DNA of 64,000 nucleotides, from NCBI RefSeq assembly GCF_004210375.1, contig NC_134825.1, positions 63,541,558 to 63,605,557 of the forward strand, in the 5' to 3' direction. This DNA comes from Tachypleus tridentatus. Taxonomy: Eukaryota; Arthropoda; Merostomata; Xiphosura; Limulidae. Under the pieces are notes generated by a model. The model worked only from the letters and a program-made list of their open reading frames with translations. It was not told the DNA's origin and ran no database searches. Made by a program: the position numbers and the translations under genes. Shown piece after piece: positions 49,087-62,329 of this stretch. How positions within the stretch are numbered: position 1 is the stretch's first letter; each line of letters starts with the position of its first letter.

Positions 49087-52000
49087 TCGGTATGAAAAGT
49101 AAACATGAGAAGTACAAAACCGGATTTTAATATCACATCAGACCTAGCAGATGTATGTAATACTCCATTATTACTGTTCCTTATAACAGAATAATTGTAA
49201 ACAAAATACTGATAAATAGTGATGCCATTTTAAAAACAAGAGGGCATCTTCAATAGCTGCGGCACTTGAATTCGTTTAGACAGGGCTAGAGTAAATTACT
49301 CTATGATACTTTTTATATTCATTTTTATTAGCTATATTTTATGCTGCCGCAATACCAAGCGTGGAGCGCGTGTATACACGATTATATTTTATTACTCATC
49401 AGTATCGTTATTAGCTTACCCTCAAACTGAAATTCTTTTAATCAGGATTAGAACAAATTAATCTGCCAGACCTTAAGTGTATTCAAATCCATCTGTTAAA
49501 AGGGTTTGACCTCCTCAGTCCGAAACTGTAATTAGATATCAAATCATTCAAGATACGATGGAGCTTTGGACTAAAAGTTTGTAGTTGGAAAAAAAAGAAA
49601 AACTCAGAACCGATGTACGAGCCCTTCAGTCAAAAATAATAAAAAATTATTGCAGTATTTAATTTGAAAGAAAACTGGCAAAAAGGTATGTAAATTGTAT
49701 CTATTGTACAAAATAAAAATAACTTCTTGGTGTAATTATAATAAGAAGCTAAGGTGTATACTTTTGTGACAATAACTTTGTTGTTGAAAACAAAAATTCG
49801 TCTACATTAAAAGAAATACACGTTAACACTAGTGGTAAAGTGATTTAATCAATCTCTAATTCAACTTACTTTTAAAGGTTAATTATTAGCTAATTATTAA
49901 CACCAGTAATATCCATCCGTAAATGGGTATCTGCAGAAAATAGAAACAAAAATTATGTTCAACTTTAATATACTAAATTAGATCATGGAAGATTTTTGTC
50001 CTTACATTTATTTGTTAAAAGTTAAGGTTAACTTCTGCTTGAACACTCCAGGATTAAATAATCACGAAAATCATTTAATAATAGAAAAATTGATGGAAGA
50101 ATATTTTCCTTGTATTACTTCAATAGAAGAGCGGTAAATTCATGTTTACTGACTCATTGATTATATGAAAGTACTCATCATGAATACCCATATCAGATAG
50201 TGTTTATTAAAACATATGTATCTCTTAGGGTAGCAAATACTTTATCAATGCTTAAATTAGGAAAACAAACTAGCTTTCAAATAGTATTTCATAGAAATAT
50301 ATATACAAAAAATTGTTTAAACCAGTTTCAAGTAAATGTGGTTAACAAAGGTAAAAACTATTGTGTCAAAATATCAAATTTTCCACTTACAAGTCATTAT
50401 ATTATATTTGATTACTCTGACTATAACAAACTTTCATGTAGATTATGATTTTATTTGAATACTTTGACGTACGGCAGTTTTATTTCGAACAAAAAATATG
50501 TTATTATAAACTTTTTTTACGTTATTATAAAAAAACAATAAAAAATTATGGAATTTTCTTAACATTTACAATAGTGTCAAATCAATAGTTTGAGTGTTCG
50601 AACTAGTACGTAAAAGGAAAACATCTTCACACAATATTTCATATGTGAAAATATGTAAACTGTACAAGTTGGGGAAATGTTTATATATGGGTGTCAAGCG
50701 TTTAAAACCTATATAAACATAATAAGGAGGAACTATACGGTAGTGTGAATAAATATGATAATAATTTTAACTATTTAACTAAGAAATAATAAGCGTTATA
50801 GGTTTAGTGAAACAAAAACAGTAAATGAAATAGACTATCAGAAAATTTCAAATCAAAGAAGCTAGTTTTGACGCATTCATATGTCTTCCTTAGTTTCATG
50901 TTATTTTCAAAAACTAATCTCAGGAAAGTTGTCAATACAAAATGTCGACTTTAGAAAAATATAGTGTACAACGTACTTTGGAATACAATTGCTAAACCTT
51001 ACATCCTATATCACCTTGTTTGTTAACAAGAAATGCAAGCACACATCAGTCCACTTAATAGATAATTTGATACGCTCTTTATTTGTAGCCATTTACTGTG
51101 GTGTAATCGCTCCCTTTGTAATAAAAAAGTGTTTACAGCTTTTGTTTGTTCTGACTATATTGATAGGCATAATTCGTGAAATGAATTTTGTTTTGTCTGG
51201 AGATGCTTTTGGGGTTATAAAGAACACTGAATGATAATTTTATTGTAGTGTTTGAATAGTCTTTGATTTCGTTATTATTTATTGTTGTTTTTTTAACTTT
51301 TAATGTATTTATATTCATCTTTTATTTTCTTACAAAGTATTTTAATCTTTACTAAAACAATTTTTCACTTACTACTGATTTGAGTTTTGTAACTAAATGT
51401 AAATTTGGTGTAGCGTCGAATGTATGATTTATAAATATTCTACTTTTGAGACATTGGTTTCATAGATATAATCATATGAATTCATTTTGTGTATTATAGA
51501 GCATATTACAAGAGTAAAACAAAGACACATTCATGGAAACACTTCTTAACTTGTAAATGTAAAATAATATAGGAATAACATTGTCAAAAATTAATACAGG
51601 CACGTAAATTAGGCTGATACAGATCCCTACATGATTTTCAGTATTAAAATTTAATGTTATGGTGTAAAATACGCGAGTACAAAATGGTTACAAGGTCGGT
51701 CAATTCGACGTATCGCGTAGCGAAAGTCTGTAATAATCAAAACATGTTTTGACTCAACTTGGTTTTCGTTGTACGTGAGTCCTCGGTTCTTATTTACTCT
51801 ACACTGATGCCTATCCTGACATGATCATAATATTATGATAAACAAACTGCATACCAACAGTCAGAAATATATAACTTTCAACTGCAGTAATGTTAAAATC
51901 AAGTGTGCATTTTACAGTGCAATATTAAATTTTATTATTGAAAATCAAGTAGGGATGATTTATTTACAACTGTGTCATCCCTATATTCTTGTTTGCACAT

Positions 52001-52600
52001 TTTTTGGTACTGCCATTCATATATCATTTTGCGTTTACAAAATGTTTTTCTTATTTATTTTGTGACATTTTTCTCCTGGCTGAAAATTAGTGTATTTTAC
52101 AAATGTATGTAATGAAATTTAATATTAGGTGTATCGAGTTTTTTTACTCCTTGTTATACATAATATAGTGCTTGGTTCCCTGAAGTCACTGACTGTATAG
52201 TATACAAAGCACTGGTGTTCTATACAATGCGCATCAATTAACGGCTAGTAATTCCTATTTCACTCTGTTCTTAAGCGTTTCAATGAAACATCAAATTTCT
52301 GTAAGAAAACTGTCAGGTAATTCTAACATTGTTCACACTAGGATTATGATTTTTAAAAAATATTATTAGGTATTATGACTAAGCGATGATATCGTGCACT
52401 GCCACAGAAACACATAAAATAGATTTAGGTTTAAACTGACATTAGTGAAAAAGTAGTTGTACGTTTATCTAGAATGAAACAAAAAGAATAAAGATGAACT
52501 ATCTGGTGGGTTGGTCACTTTCTGGTTTGGTATCTTAAATTATGTTTTCTGGCCTTGTTTTTATACTTGCAGGGTGGAAAAAATGAAAGTGAGTGGTAAT
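49087..52600. other. AT-rich DNA, no supported gene
   Basis: Several open frames of 60-85 codons, all low-complexity without motifs. Nothing else recognised. Confidence 0.45.
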
Positions 52601-52638
52601 CATCTTTTAAAGTAAAATTTTCATCGTTTATTTTTAGC

Positions 52639-53189
52639 ATGCTATTTTTGTTATGCTTATTGAGTACTTCGGCCATCTCTACTGACTCTGATACACAGTA
52701 CTGTATCGTTCTACCTCATTGTACTCACGTGGTTATCTTGACTTTTGATCCTTCTGTTTCAACACCTCTTGATAATCTTAATAATCACAAAATATTATAT
52801 GTTTGTTTGTTTGTTTTTAATTTCGTGCAAAGCTACAAGAGGGCTATCCACGCTAGTCGTTCCTAATTTTGCAGCGTAAGACTAGAGAGAAGGCAGCTAG
52901 TCATCACTACCCATCACCAACTCTTGAGCTATTATTTTACCAACTAATAGTGGGATTGATTGTAACATTATAACGCCCCCACGACTGAAAGGGTGAGCAT
53001 GTTTGGTGCGACAGGGATTCGAACTCGCGACCCTCAGATTACGAGTCGAGAGCCCCAACCACCTGGCCATGTCGAGCCCTAACATTATATGAAGATGTAC
53101 CTCTGTTAAAAAGTTGTTCAAATATTCAAAACTCTGAAATTGACATTTTACAACTGGAAAGAAAATTGTTTAAAGAACTGAAAGTGTAG
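52639..53189 (+). pseudogene. Open reading frame split by a SINE1 insertion
   Basis: ATG at 52639 directly follows TTTATTTTTAG, a possible splice acceptor. The frame starts MLFLLCLLSTSAIS (hydrophobic, signal-like) and continues (TQYCIVLPHCTHVVILTFDP) to codon 54, where SINE1 (52802-53080) interrupts. When the SINE and one copy of its 11-bp target duplication are disregarded, the frame continues without a shift at 53091 (EDVPLLKSCSNIQNSEIDI, then LERKLFKELKV) to a TAG at 53187-53189, 86 codons in all. The composition is less biased than in the chance frames nearby. Family unknown: an exon or retrocopy of a host gene, or a chance frame, are all possible. Confidence 0.4.
52802..53080 (-). repeat. 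SINE1 copy with target-site duplication
   Basis: AATATTATATG (52791-52801) and AACATTATATG (53081-53091) flank a full copy with its GTTT-repeat tail at the left. It splits the frame described at 52639-53189. Confidence 0.92.
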
Positions 53190-54296
53190 GAATGGATGCA
53201 CCATAATGAATAAACAAGGTAGGATGGTCAAGGTGTAATAAAATTTATTGTTTACAACCTCACATGTCTAACATGCTATTCATGCCAAGTTCGTTTATTT
53301 TCTCTTTACAATTATCCAGGAGGATTAAACTTATAAAAATTAATCATACTTATCATAAAATGACTAGAGGTTTCTGTGAATAGAAATATTGGAGGAAATA
53401 TATGTACTATAAAGTCTGTTTATACAACACCAGAATAATCATATACTCATACGCGTATGTACCCATACCTTTTGTTGTTTTTTTATTACTTGTTTCATAA
53501 CTTCTTACATTAGCTACATATTTGTTATTATTATCAAAGTACAAAGATAAAAAAATCCTGTGTTGTTTCAGTTTATTGACATTGTGGATTCGTTAGTGCC
53601 AATAAAAAAGTAGGAGAATCATACACACATATTTATAAAAACCCACAACTTCTATTATATCATGAACACTCAAAAATAAAGTAGGCTTGAATCGTATATT
53701 GTACATGCCCTTGTGAGAGTGTACAGAATAAGTATTATTATACCGCACCCATTCCTCTCTTGTTTCCTCACTTTACGATGTACCAATTTCTAAACTTTCA
53801 GTTTAAACAAATATTTTGTTCTCTTGTTCATGCATATTTTTCATACAAGATGACATGATATTTTATATAATTTATTCATTTGTGTTGACATCCTGTACGT
53901 ATGTCATCAGTGTGGGTGTGCACCAAAATGTTATGGTATGCACAAATTATGATGTGCGTGTCATATAGCAAAGGTTGATTTGTATAGAAAAACGCTAACA
54001 CTAGCTCGTGGTCCCTGTGTTACTGTTCTTTTTGGTGCACTTACAATTATGGCAAGTCTGTTTGTTACGCAGCTAGAAGCATTCAACAATGTCAGTCAAT
54101 TTGTGATTTTGTGAATTTTTTATATCCGCTCTGCTGACATTTTAAAGTGGTTATGGGATTTGTTTATCACCTGAGGGTGTTTCTCAAATGCTTTTAAAGA
54201 TGTACACTGTATATACGTAAATAACTTGTATTGCATGTATTGTACAGCCACACTTATTTCTGGAAAACTTAGCTTTTAAACTTCTTCAGTAGAAGA
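53190..54296. other. No gene recognised
   Basis: Moderately AT-rich; no motif or repeat I can name. Confidence 0.45.
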
Positions 54297-54350
54297 TGTG
54301 TGTGTGTGTTTTCATATAGCCACATCGGGCGATCTGCTGAGTCCACAGTA
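54297..54350 (-). repeat. SINE2 tail fragment
   Basis: 'gtgtgtgttttcatatagccacatcgggcgatctgctgagtccac'. Confidence 0.65.
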
Positions 54351-54639
54351 GCAGACTTTATTTCTTTTCTGTTTGAGAAACATGATTCTAGAAATCAGGA
54401 TATCGAAATAGAATCACATTCTACATGGAATTCACTGATAGTTAGAGTGGTTAGAGCTAAGGTGACTATTTATAACACTCCTAGTTATATATGCAAAACT
54501 GTTTTCTCCCCTTTCTACATAACATTCACTTAAGGGAAAAATGTAAACGTTCACCATTTTATTTATGTTGCCTTCATTCTGTTGAAATTGATGTCAATAA
54601 ATTTTATTTTGCTTATAAAATTTAATAAAATACAACCTA

Positions 54640-54735
54640 AATTTGTGTTTTCTTATAGCAAAGATACATCAGGCTATCTGCTGTGTCCACTGAGGGGTAT
54701 AGAACTTTAGATATTAGTGTTGTAGCCGAGAGAGA
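54640..54735 (-). repeat. SINE2 copy, partial
   Basis: 'gtgttttcttatagcaaagatacatcaggctatctgctgtgtccac', then a decayed head up to 'gtgttgtagccgag'. Confidence 0.7.
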
Positions 54736-55007
54736 TTATCTGATCAATAATTTTTAATATTTACTTTAATATTAGTCCTTTTTTCACAACTTACTGTTTT
54801 GTTGGAACTTAAATTATTTCAAAAGATTGAGATTGTTTCTTAAACAGTATTTTGTCTACTAATAAAAACACAAAATTTTGTCTGTAGAATCGACTTGAAT
54901 ATACATGTATATCTCAATCAATAATCAATTTATCACGAGATATTTCTATTGCGATACCAAAAACCATTAGTGACAAGAGGAAAAGCGGGATCACACTCTT
55001 TACTCTG

Positions 55008-55280
55008 GGCCCGGTATGGCCAGGTGGTTAAAGCACTCGATTCATAATCTGAGGGTCGCGAGTTCGAATCCCCATCACACCAAACATGCTTACCCTTTCA
55101 GCTGTTGGAGCGTTATAATGTAACGGTCAATCTCACTATTCGTTGATAAAAGAGTAGTTCAAGAGTTGGCGGTAGGTAGTGATGACTAGCTGCCTTTCCT
55201 CTAGTCTTACACTCCTAAATTAGGGACGGCTAGCGCAGATAGCCCTCGTGTAGCTTTGCGCGAAATTCAAAACAAACCAA
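55008..55280 (+). repeat. SINE1 copy
   Basis: Well preserved: head 'ggcccggtatggccaggtggttaaagc', B-box GAGTTCGAATCC, full body, tail 'gcgcgaaattcaaaacaaacc'. Approximate target duplication 'cactctttact' / 'cactttact'. Confidence 0.93.
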
Positions 55281-56890
55281 ACACTTTACTTTGTGTACCG
55301 GTTAAGTATATAATCATTATTGTATCACAGATAATACTTAACATGATATTTTACATGCAGGTTAAGAATAGTTTTAATGGAAAAATAATAACAAGGTTAA
55401 AATATAAAACTAGGAAAATAAATAAATTTATTCCTTTAGTCCACATGATTTTCATTCTGTCAGGTATTGTGTTTTTGTCATGGATGGACTGAAGTATGTC
55501 AAACGTAGTTGTAAATCATAACAGCACAGAAATGTTATTTTTTTTCCAAATTAAAAAAATCTTTACGTAGGATAAAAATAACAAAAAGTAGTGATAAGAT
55601 GAAGAAAAACGTCTTTTGCTGAAGAACACAAAAGGTTACATAGAAACGTGGAGCAGTATATTTAGTGTTGACTTGTATGTCTGGTTGGCTTTCGAACCTT
55701 CGTTAACGATGAAATTATTTATTTAGATGGATTATTCTGAAATTCATGGTTTTGTCAGTAAATCAACGATATTTGATTAATTATTAAAATTATATGTATC
55801 TAACTGGCACACCTACAATGTTTCAAGCCCACGTCAACCGTTTTTACTTAATTAAGAATTCTCATCCTCTATTACGACTCTTATGGTACTGGTATTTTAA
55901 TTCATTCTTTTCGCGCTGCATGATATATTTTTTTAATTAATTTGTTGCTAATTTAATGTACAAATATCTTCCATTCTTTACCTCAGTAAGCTCACTACAT
56001 ATCATCTACTAGAGAGCGCTGTAGCTTAAAACTGTTAAAATGGAGCTCGTGAATAAGATTTTTATATAAAAAACGATATCAGAAGACAAATATATGAATT
56101 GTTTTTTGCTTTTTGTAATTAAGTAAAAAAATTCATTAGTACTGCAAGTAAAAAAATATAAATACTCATGTAATTAAACCTGAGTTTAAAAGTGTCAATA
56201 GTATTTATTCAGACGCAGGGTTTTCGACAGGTAGGCTAAACAAATGTTGCTATCTCGTAACCTTTCTAACAGATTCTATTGCTGAGTGGACTCTTTTTAG
56301 ATTACGGGCCTAAGTTTACAACAGCAGTTCATAGAACAATTTCGTTTCTCCGCTAACTCATTCTTTAGGCATTTTTTCCGATCTTTATCTCTTCTTTGAG
56401 ACACAAAATTCAGTATTTGTGAAAGTAAAGTAATTGACTATGTATCTAACAGCAACAAACAACAAACTTGCTAATTCAGTTGTCAAATAACACTGATTTT
56501 ACTGACTAATTGAATTACCAATATAACCTACTCTATTTACAGTACTTGCATGCCAGTATTGACGTATTCTGACTTACTTCGTTTTCTAGACAATTCAAGT
56601 CGTTTCCTAAACTTTCAAGAATGTTCTATTTATTAATCCATGCCAATCACGTGATGTCAAAACTCCCTCTTGCGAAACAACAATACAAACATCTCATGAA
56701 AAATTATATTATTTTTCTTTATTGTCTTATGTTGTATGGTAACAACTCTATGAAGTTAAAATAGTAAAAGTCTTTAGAAAACATTGATTTGAAAAGTTCC
56801 ACTTTAATAACCTCTCTTACTCAATTTAGAAACTATGTTTAATAATTAAGTCTTCGTTAATGTAACAAGGAATGACTGTGTCAAATTTAA
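55281..56890. other. AT-rich DNA, no gene seen
   Basis: A CTAGAGAGCGCT word at about 56009-56020 resembles the motif at 247-257. Otherwise nothing recognised. Confidence 0.45.
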
Positions 56891-57142
56891 TGGCAGGTAG
56901 TTAGGGCACTCAGCTCGTAATCGCTCTCGGAGTCGCGAGTTTGAATCCCCGTCACACTAAACACGCTCACCCTTTTAGCCGTGGGATCGTTAAAATGTGA
57001 CGGTCAAATACACCAAGAATTGGTGGTGATGACTAGCTGCCTTTTCTTTAGTCTTACACTGCTAAATGAGGAACGGCTAGTGCAGATAGCCCTCGTGTAG
57101 CTTTGCGCGAAATAAAAAAAAACAAAACAAAACCAAAACGAA
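56891..57142 (+). repeat. SINE1 copy, internally deleted
   Basis: The first bases of the head and part of the 'ccactattcgttggtaaaagag' segment are missing. B-box 'gagtttgaatccccg' and tail present. Confidence 0.88.
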
Positions 57143-57445
57143 CACCTCATGCAATAATTTTCATTCGCTTTTAACTCCACTGTTAATAATTAAAACTGTT
57201 ACATAAACGTGTTTGTTAAGTTATATGGATCGCTTATGCCTGGAATTTTGGAATGAAAGAAATTGTTTTGACAAACGATCAAAACATCATCTACTTCTGG
57301 ATGCATGCGTCACACAGAAACTTTAACACTAGTATATTTTAACAAAATATAGTCATTAGCTCGTGAAGTATTTTGTTTTTATAAATGCACAGTTAAACAT
57401 CAGTAATATTTACAGCAGGATGCATTTGGGTTCACATTATGGAAA

Positions 57446-57572
57446 ACAAAAGTTTGTTTGAAGTTAAGCACAAAATTACACAATGGACTATATCTGCTCT
57501 ATCCACAACGGGTATCGAAATGCAATTTATAGCGTTCTATATCCGTAGACATACCGCTACACTACTGGGGAG
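57446..57572 (-). repeat. SINE2 copy
   Basis: 'gttaagcacaaaattacacaatgg', 'tctgctctatccacaacgggtatcgaaatgc', head ending 'cataccgctacactactgggg'. Belongs to the 'gttaagcac' subtype, like the copies at 8472 and 12306. Confidence 0.72.
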
Positions 57573-57689
57573 TACTCTGCAAAATGTTAGGGCAAAGTCA
57601 AAAACGAGATTCCAGGCTACTTTCAAAGAACAATAAAACATAAACTACAGGTGAAACATAAACATGTTGTTAATCTTCATATCTAGTAC

Positions 57690-58440
57690 AAAAGAAACTC
57701 AGTGGAATTGGTTGAGTTCAGGAAACAGTTAATATTTTGTGTGTGTCTCTTTTGCTCTAATAACTGCAGACTACCTTTCAGGCATTTTTACAACATATTT
57801 AATCAAAGTGTTCCTTTGTAATTTACTCCAAATGTTTCTAATACAATCCTGTAAAGTTTCTTTGGAAGTAATTTTTGATTTGTAAAGTTTTTCATCTGTC
57901 AAATATCAAATCTACTCAATTAGGCTGAGGGGTAGAGCTCTGAGGGGGCCATTTTACCAGTTGAATGTCTCCAACATCTTTTATTTTAGCTACGTTACAC
58001 AGGTTGATTGAGCGTTTGGAATCGTCATTTTCTTGGTAGGATAATTTTTATGAAAAATACGCAAACCACTCGGTATATTATTAGAGATGAGTATTTAATA
58101 GTATTTGCGCTAGACCATTACTCCATTTATTTTGCAAGTGTCGCCTCAGCAATAAAACAATCCCAGACCATCACACTGTCTCCCCCATACTTCATGCTAG
58201 GTGTTATACATTAATATAAGTATCTTATACTTTTCTTCCGCAGTACGTACAATCTACGCTTTGAACCAAATATTTCAAACTTGGAATCATCCGTCCGTGT
58301 CACCCTTTTCCAATCATCAACAGTTCAGTTTTTGCACTTTTTAGCAGATTTTAGTCTTTTGAGAATATTTAGAGATCGAAGTAAAGGTTTTCAACTGTTA
58401 TATGGCCATATATTCTCGTTAAGAATAACATTTCCTTAAA
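57690..58440 (-). mobile_element. Old Tc1/mariner transposase remnant
   Basis: The minus strand reads TVDDWKRVTRTDDSKFEIFG near 58320-58260, matching the Tc1 block WxxVxWTDESKFxxFG with its first catalytic aspartate. SMKYGGDSVMVWDCF follows (58200-58150), then, after a gap, a decayed SPxxN-like tail and a C-terminal VxxxKRDTH block near 57750. Many stops. Different from the 21 kb and 27 kb copies. Confidence 0.8.
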
Positions 58441-58994
58441 AAAACACTAGAAAACATTTTACATTTTCTTAAACAAGCGTTCCACACTGTAACAAAAAAC
58501 AAAGCCCATATTTAAGGATCACTAAACCGCAAAAGACAAAATAAAAATTCACATATGTCTATATGTTTGTCAACATGTTCCCAGAAAAGAAATATATATA
58601 TTAGCATATATTGTGCTGACATATCTCCAGGTTTACATAAACTAAAACCACATAATATATCATTACCTCAGTAAAGAAAAAACACGACGTTTCTCTGCCA
58701 GTGTTTTTAAGTATAAAGGCAAAATAATTTATGACTAGTACAAATATATTTTACAAAGTGTATATGATAAAATAGTGAATAGGAAGGGGTAATGTAGGGA
58801 CGAGGTCACTCAGTTGAACTAGATCTGTTTTTGAAAACATATACGTGTTACCAGGATGTTATTTAAGACATTATACCATCAGAAGAAGAAAACAAAATTA
58901 TAAAAAAGTATTAAGTGTATATTGCTCACCGAGCAAAGTTGTAGGCTCGGAATTACTTGATATTGCGTATATATACATAATACAAGCCGTATAC

Positions 58995-59118
58995 TCTGTG
59001 TGGGTGTTTCCTTATAGCAAAGTCACATCAGGCTATCTGCTGTGTCCACCTAAAGGAATCGAACACCTATTTTGGCGTTGTAAATCCTTTGACTTACCGT
59101 TGTACCAACGGGGGACTG
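58995..59118 (-). repeat. SINE2 copy
   Basis: Complete: 'gtgtttccttatagcaaagtcacatc', 'aaaggaatcgaacacctattttggcgttgtaaatcc', ending 'tgtaccaacggggg'. Confidence 0.85.
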
Positions 59119-60064
59119 TATATTCGTAGGGGATCTTAGTACTAAATACCATTTTTGTCGGTGTAAAGAAACGAACCAGAATGTATTTCAGTTACTACAC
59201 TTCCTAACCAGTTCATATATAGTTCATTTAAATAACCCACGAAGCATATATTGTTCCGATATAACTCCAGCGATATATTAGGCGTATGCTTAAGTTCTAA
59301 TATTACGAGTTAAAACTGTATCTCCGTAGGGTACGATAAAGATAACGATAACCTATCTGTCTGGTGTGCGTTTAGTCTCAATAACCACAGGAACCAACAG
59401 ACTGAAAGAGAAAACTAAAGTGAAAAAAAGAGTAATTTTGAACGATCTCTTACCTTTACCAATAGTGACGCGAGCACGTCTCAAATAGACGCCTACTGTT
59501 GAACAATCACTGAGTGTTTACACATATAGCAGCATCTATACAGATACCTGAATACAATCGGTATATAATAAAGCAAATTGGACACCCGCACACACAGTAA
59601 ATTAACATGATTAAAGGACGACGAAAACTACGAAGAAAAAACACTGGAAGCAGATATCAGACAACAAAATCTAGAATCAATATATTGAAAAACAGAATAA
59701 GAACAGAGGTAAAAGCCAGTAATACACGAACTATAAGACTAATGTAATCCTAACTAAACGAGACAGTTGATCCCAAATACTCTGGTCACATCTAAAACGG
59801 TTCACAAACAGTGGGAAAATAACGCGAACATACATTATCGAAAGCAACACTCTAACAGATACGAGTATGGATAAAGCTGAAGCTTTTAAACAACACCTAA
59901 AAAACATGTTCAAAACACACACAGATGTAGACATGAACACACACTTCTATAACCAAGTTTATAAAAACATAGCACAACGCTTAAATATATATATAAATCT
60001 TCCTTCCAAACAAAGGTACGGAATCAATAATACAACAATAACATTCGATAGCGTATAACACAAT

Positions 60065-60795
60065 AGTCTTCGGTTCAAAATGCCAGAATTAGAACTACTA
60101 TCAATATTATTCGCTGGCTATCAAATTCTTTGGAGGACAAAAATTGTTCAGCAGATGTAAAGAGGATTTACTGGAGTATTTTTAGTTGTCTCTCAAGGAG
60201 GCGTGGTTAACCCTTTTTTGTTTCTCAATGAATATCACTAAAATGCCTTTAGGAGACCAAAGTTATGGATGTCATCGCAATATGCAGAAGATGTTGCCTT
60301 GTAAGAGTGCACCAACCCCAACAGTAGCTGTCACCAACCCACAACAGCAGTTGAATAGAATAGTAAAATACTGTCGAAAACATCGCATCAAAATAAATGC
60401 TATTAAAAATGAACCAGTAGTTTTTACAAAAACTAACAAAACTGAAAAAAATTCCCTGACCTTTACATGAAGATCACACTAATCCAAACGACAACATTAG
60501 CTGAACTTTACATGAAGACCACACTTGTCCAAACGACAACATCAACTAAATCCCTTAGTCTAAACTACGAGCAGAAGTTAACGTGGGCAAAACGTATAAG
60601 TAAAATAAAAACAAAAGTTTACGACGACGTAGGAACTACGTAAGGTGTCTAACAGGCAAAATCCATGAAATATCAAAATATACGAAACGTGCATCCGCCA
60701 AGCAATGAAATACGCGTGCCTAGCTTGGATTAACTGAAACCAGATACATCTAAGAAAGCTATAAACAATACAGAACACAGTATTTAAGCAAGCTA
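60065..60795 (+). mobile_element. LINE B fragment inside LINE A
   Basis: Reads RWLSNSLEDKNCSADVK, CLSxGGVVNPFLF (compare GVPQGSVLSPLLF), CKSAPTPTVAVTNPQQQLNR, YCRKHRIKINAIKNEPVVF, and later EQKLTWAKRISKIKTKVY. These are RT palm/thumb blocks of a Jockey-type LINE different from LINE A. A 43-base tandem duplication (ctttacatgaagatcacac / ctttacatgaagaccacac) is present near 60462-60545. Many stops. Confidence 0.75.
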
Positions 60796-61166
60796 CAGTG
60801 TATCAAGATCAATACTTCATAAATACAAACCAAGCTTCATTCTCACCACAATTCCCTGGCGAGACACTGGAAACATACTCAAGTTCAATCAACAGGAAAA
60901 TTACCATCACTGAACTAAAAATTAATATTAAAAACTTGAAAAACACTTCCCCCGGACATGTCCAAATATCGAACATTATTCTGCAAAAAAGCTCCACTCT
61001 CCTATTACAACACCTCACAAACATAATGAACATTTCGCTAACAACTGGATATTACCCCGACACTTGAAAAAAAACCATCATAACCACGATCCCCAAGAAA
61101 CAAACTAACAGGACCAATCCAGATAATTTCCGTCCCATCAGTCTGTTAAGCTGCCTTGGCAAACTG

Positions 61167-61745
61167 ATGGAGAGGGTTATCTCCAACCGTCTTCTTCACT
61201 TTTGTGAAATAAATACTATCCTTCCAGAATCCCAAAATGCCTCCAGAAAAAACAGGCAAACAACAGATCACCTCACACGACTCACCGAATCAGTCTACAA
61301 AGCTTTCAACAACAACCAAGTAACCATTGGTGTATTCCTAGACGTTAAAAAAGCATTTGACAGCGTATGGCACAATGTCATCAAATACAAACTAACTCAT
61401 CTAAAAATAAACTCTGCTATAGTTAAATGGATATCAAACTTCCTGACAGATAGAACAGCACAAGTAAAAGTCAATAAAACTGTATCTAAATCATTCAACA
61501 TAACCGCAGGAGTGCCCCAAGGACCAGTCCTTTCTCCACGACTGTATATTATTTTCGTCAGCGACATACCTTTCCCCAATTTAACATACACGCATAATTC
61601 ACAATACGCAGACGACATCGCTATCTGGAGCACTTCCAGAAACCCAGTAATGGCCATGTCTCGCGTGCAAGAATCACTTAATAACGTCTCGACCTGGAGT
61701 AACAAGTGGAGAGTAGTTTTAAATCCAACCAATACAGGAAATTAA
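61167..61745 (+). pseudogene. LINE A reverse transcriptase core
   Basis: The longest intact frame of the element, 192 codons. Palm aspartates are visible in FLDVKKAF and in YADD. The frame really begins upstream, at 60870 or earlier, with one TGA at 61065, so this ATG is not the true start. Confidence 0.85.
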
Positions 61746-62329
61746 AAAAAACAAAGAAAAAATCTAGAAAAAGTAAAATTATCACTCGGAAATATGCCCA
61801 TTAACGTGAGCAAACACATCACATTCTTTGGTATCACTTTCTACACAAAACTAACATGCAAAAAACATGTTAACAACATACACTCATCAATTAGAAAACG
61901 CTTTTCACATTTAATGACTCTAACCAGCAAACACTCATAATGCTCACCAAAAACCATTATCCAAATATAGAAGGCTAACATCGGTCCACTAATAGAGTAT
62001 GGATGTCAAGTCACATATAATATATCAAATAACACACTCCAAAAAATCCAAGTTCAACAAAACAAAATACTGAGATTTGCATTCAGACTATCATCATACA
62101 CTCCAGTAAATTATATACATCAAATCAACAACTTACCAACACTAAGAAATAGACTAACAGAAATATCACACAAATATTATTTAAAAGCAGAACACAGAAA
62201 CAAACTAACGGCATCACTCTATAAATTAACTAGTGTACCAACCAAATTTATTTCACCATACAACATATTTCAGGAATCACAAATCACACAACAAAGTACT
62301 TAAAGGGCAAAACTCACGTAAATACTATG

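Larger units (their letters stand above)
59590..62290 (+). mobile_element. Jockey-like LINE (A) carrying a second LINE fragment
   Basis: LINE A is seen in two parts. 59590-60058 holds the linker before RT (MDKAEAFKQHLKNMF). 60800-62290 holds ITELKINIKNLKNTSPG, FRPISLLSCLGKLMERVISN, FLDVKKAFDSVWH, AGVPQGPVLSP, QYADDIAIWS (YADD at 61605-61616), and then the thumb/connection region up to about 62260. In-frame stops (61065, about 61742 and later) and a frame change inactivate it. The canonical GVPQGS serine is proline. The 5' part with the endonuclease is absent. The two parts are separated by LINE B. Confidence 0.88.

Noticed and set aside
54300-54533. 77-codon open frame starting in a SINE2 tail
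   Set aside because: The first third is SINE2 sequence, and the remainder has no second supporting feature.
61397-61732. Minus-strand 111-codon open frame in the LINE
   Set aside because: It mirrors the RT core on the other strand, where the palm motifs are.
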